Assembly: GCF_003807585.1 (NCBI RefSeq)
Contig: NZ_RMBX01000006.1
Span: 340,707 to 404,706 of the forward strand
Direction of reading: 5' to 3'
Length of the DNA: 64,000 bases
From: Chitinophaga barathri
GTDB lineage: Bacteria; Bacteroidota; Bacteroidia; Chitinophagales; Chitinophagaceae
Shown in pieces: positions 63,252-64,000 of this stretch (positions are counted from its first letter, which is position 1; each line of letters opens with the position of its first letter). The translations under genes were made by a program, and so were the position numbers. The notes under the pieces are model-generated. The model saw only the letters and a list, made by a program, of their open reading frames with translations, had not been told where the DNA came from and did no database searches.

Positions 63252-63743
63252 ATGAGCGAGTTACTCTCCGATTGGGAGAAAAAGTCGAAGGAACAGCAGA
63301 AATCTTACAAACAGTTCCTGCAAAAGATGCAGACCAAAAAAGGCAAAGGGGCGGAAAAGCTCCTGCCGGACCTGCATGAGGAGGCGTTTGAGAAGATCGA
63401 CTGCCTGCAATGCGCCGGTTGCTGCAAAACCATCAGCCCGCGGTTCAAAACCCCGGATATCAAAAAAGTCTCTAAATACCTGGGCCTCCGTGAGTCTGTG
63501 TTCATCGAAACCTACCTCCGCCTGGACGAGGACGGGGATTATGTGGTGAAACGCAGCCCCTGCGCTTTCCTGGGGGACGATAATTACTGTTCCATCTACG
63601 ACGTGCGCCCTGGTGACTGCCGCAATTACCCTTATACGGACAGCGGGGAATTCTTCAAACGCCCCAATACCACCCAGCTGAACTCCACCATATGCCCGGC
63701 GGTGTTTTATGTGCTGGAGAGGCTGAAAGTGCTGGTAAAGTAG
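63252..63743 (+). CDS. YkgJ-family cysteine-cluster protein (putative zinc/iron-chelating)
   Basis: 163 residues from ATG 63252; the longer frame from 63183 starts upstream of the promoter element. The motif CLQCAGCCKTISPRF near residue 51, then SPCAFLGDDNYCSIYDVRP and GDCRNYPY, gives the conserved CxxCxxCC plus three later cysteines of the YkgJ/CxxCxxCC family, which is presumed to bind zinc or an iron-sulfur cluster. The role is unknown. Confidence 0.88.
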   Translation: MSELLSDWEKKSKEQQKSYKQFLQKMQTKKGKGAEKLLPDLHEEAFEKIDCLQCAGCCKTISPRFKTPDIKKVSKYLGLRESVFIETYLRLDEDGDYVVKRSPCAFLGDDNYCSIYDVRPGDCRNYPYTDSGEFFKRPNTTQLNSTICPAVFYVLERLKVLVK

Positions 63744-63833
63744 GTGGTCTGTTACGCTTTGAACGCTTTTACCCTGCTTTGAGAACTGTCTCCTCCTAAA
63801 TAAGCTTTACAGATTGCGGTAGAAAATATATAG

Positions 63834-64000
63834 ATTCAAACTACCCAATATGAAAAAGAAGCGACAGGGGAAGCCCCCATTTACGAAGATGCCTTTAAGA
63901 TATCCGTGGCGCGCCGCTACCTGAGCAGCCCGTTGGGATTTGATCTTTTAGGCAAAGAATTAGGCCTTGCCGGCCATACCATCCAGCATTTTGTAAAATG
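63834..64000 (+). pseudogene. Transposase N terminus, probably frameshifted and cut by the window edge
   Basis: The frame with codons at 63852, 63855 and so on reads GEAPIYEDAFKISVARRY then LSSPLGFDLLGKELG, an N-terminal helix-turn-helix of the kind seen in Bacteroidota IS3-type transposases. It stays open to the window end, but the only ATG nearby (63850) is one base out of frame: ATG followed by five A, where six or three would join it. The next upstream stop in the right frame is at 63831-63833, leaving ATT 63834 as first codon. It could be a broken IS, or start by a frameshift on the A run. Confidence 0.5.

Noticed and set aside
1..64000. tRNA, rRNA, CRISPR array or prophage
   Set aside because: No tRNA-like cloverleaf, rRNA segment, regularly spaced repeat-spacer array or phage structural genes were recognised by reading; a tRNA/CRISPR program was not run.

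Overview
The window reads as a chromosomal segment of a Bacteroidota bacterium, most likely the Chitinophagaceae (Chitinophaga-like). Evidence: many genes are preceded by the Bacteroidota promoter motif TAnnTTTG; there is a type IX secretion (T9SS type B) sorting domain, CHU-style repeat protein, an OMP_b-brl_3-type barrel, several secreted glycoside hydrolases, and ECF sigma/anti-sigma pairs. No rRNA, tRNA, CRISPR array or complete insertion sequence was seen. The left edge cuts mutS; the right edge cuts what looks like a frameshifted transposase reading frame.

Layout. 1-3249: mutS (partial, minus) diverging from an rRNA/tRNA methyltransferase-ubiA-ruvX run, then def. 3352-4760: ECF sigma factor and anti-sigma factor. 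4911-10311: secreted and housekeeping genes (T9SS cargo, RluA-family synthase, lipB). 10380-14878 (minus): GH29 fucosidase, GH20 hexosaminidase and a PLP-dependent deaminase in one probable operon. 15169-17139: sugar nucleotidyltransferase plus NahK-like sugar kinase. 17335-25250: branched-chain amino acid operon ilvE-ilvD-ilvB-ilvN-ilvC-ilvA with a leader-peptide attenuator in front. 25303-28188: lipoprotein, higBA toxin-antitoxin, FAD oxidoreductase. 28277-37910: GH95 and GH29 fucosidases, sodium/sugar symporter, xylulokinase, xylose isomerase and aldose epimerase, which together suit growth on fucosylated, xylose-containing glycans. 38007-41221: CsbD-like protein, carboxypeptidase-regulatory-like protein, an anti-sigma/trypsin-like protease fusion with its ECF sigma factor, and a small lipoprotein. 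41442-49223: aromatic amino acid operon (pheA, aminotransferase, tyrA, DAHP synthase/chorismate mutase, aroB, aroA, aroC) behind two tandem leader-peptide attenuators. 49224-63743: hybrid histidine kinase, DHFR-like protein, FKBP, hydrolase, DinB, outer-membrane barrel, Fic protein with an iterated operator, gcvP, and a cysteine-cluster protein.

The most striking signals are three ribosome-dependent attenuators that are not visible as ordinary genes. A 38-residue Ile/Val/Leu-rich peptide (17372-17488) precedes ilvE. A 19-residue and a 24-residue Phe/Tyr-rich peptide (41492-41551 and 41646-41720) precede pheA. Each is followed by an intrinsic terminator, and in each the stop-codon region of the peptide can pair with the 5' arm of that terminator (7, 13 and 11 base pairs). 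A ribosome that finishes the peptide would cover the antiterminator arm and allow termination; a ribosome stalled at the control codons would leave it free. All functional statements are inferred from sequence reading only; no search or folding program was run.
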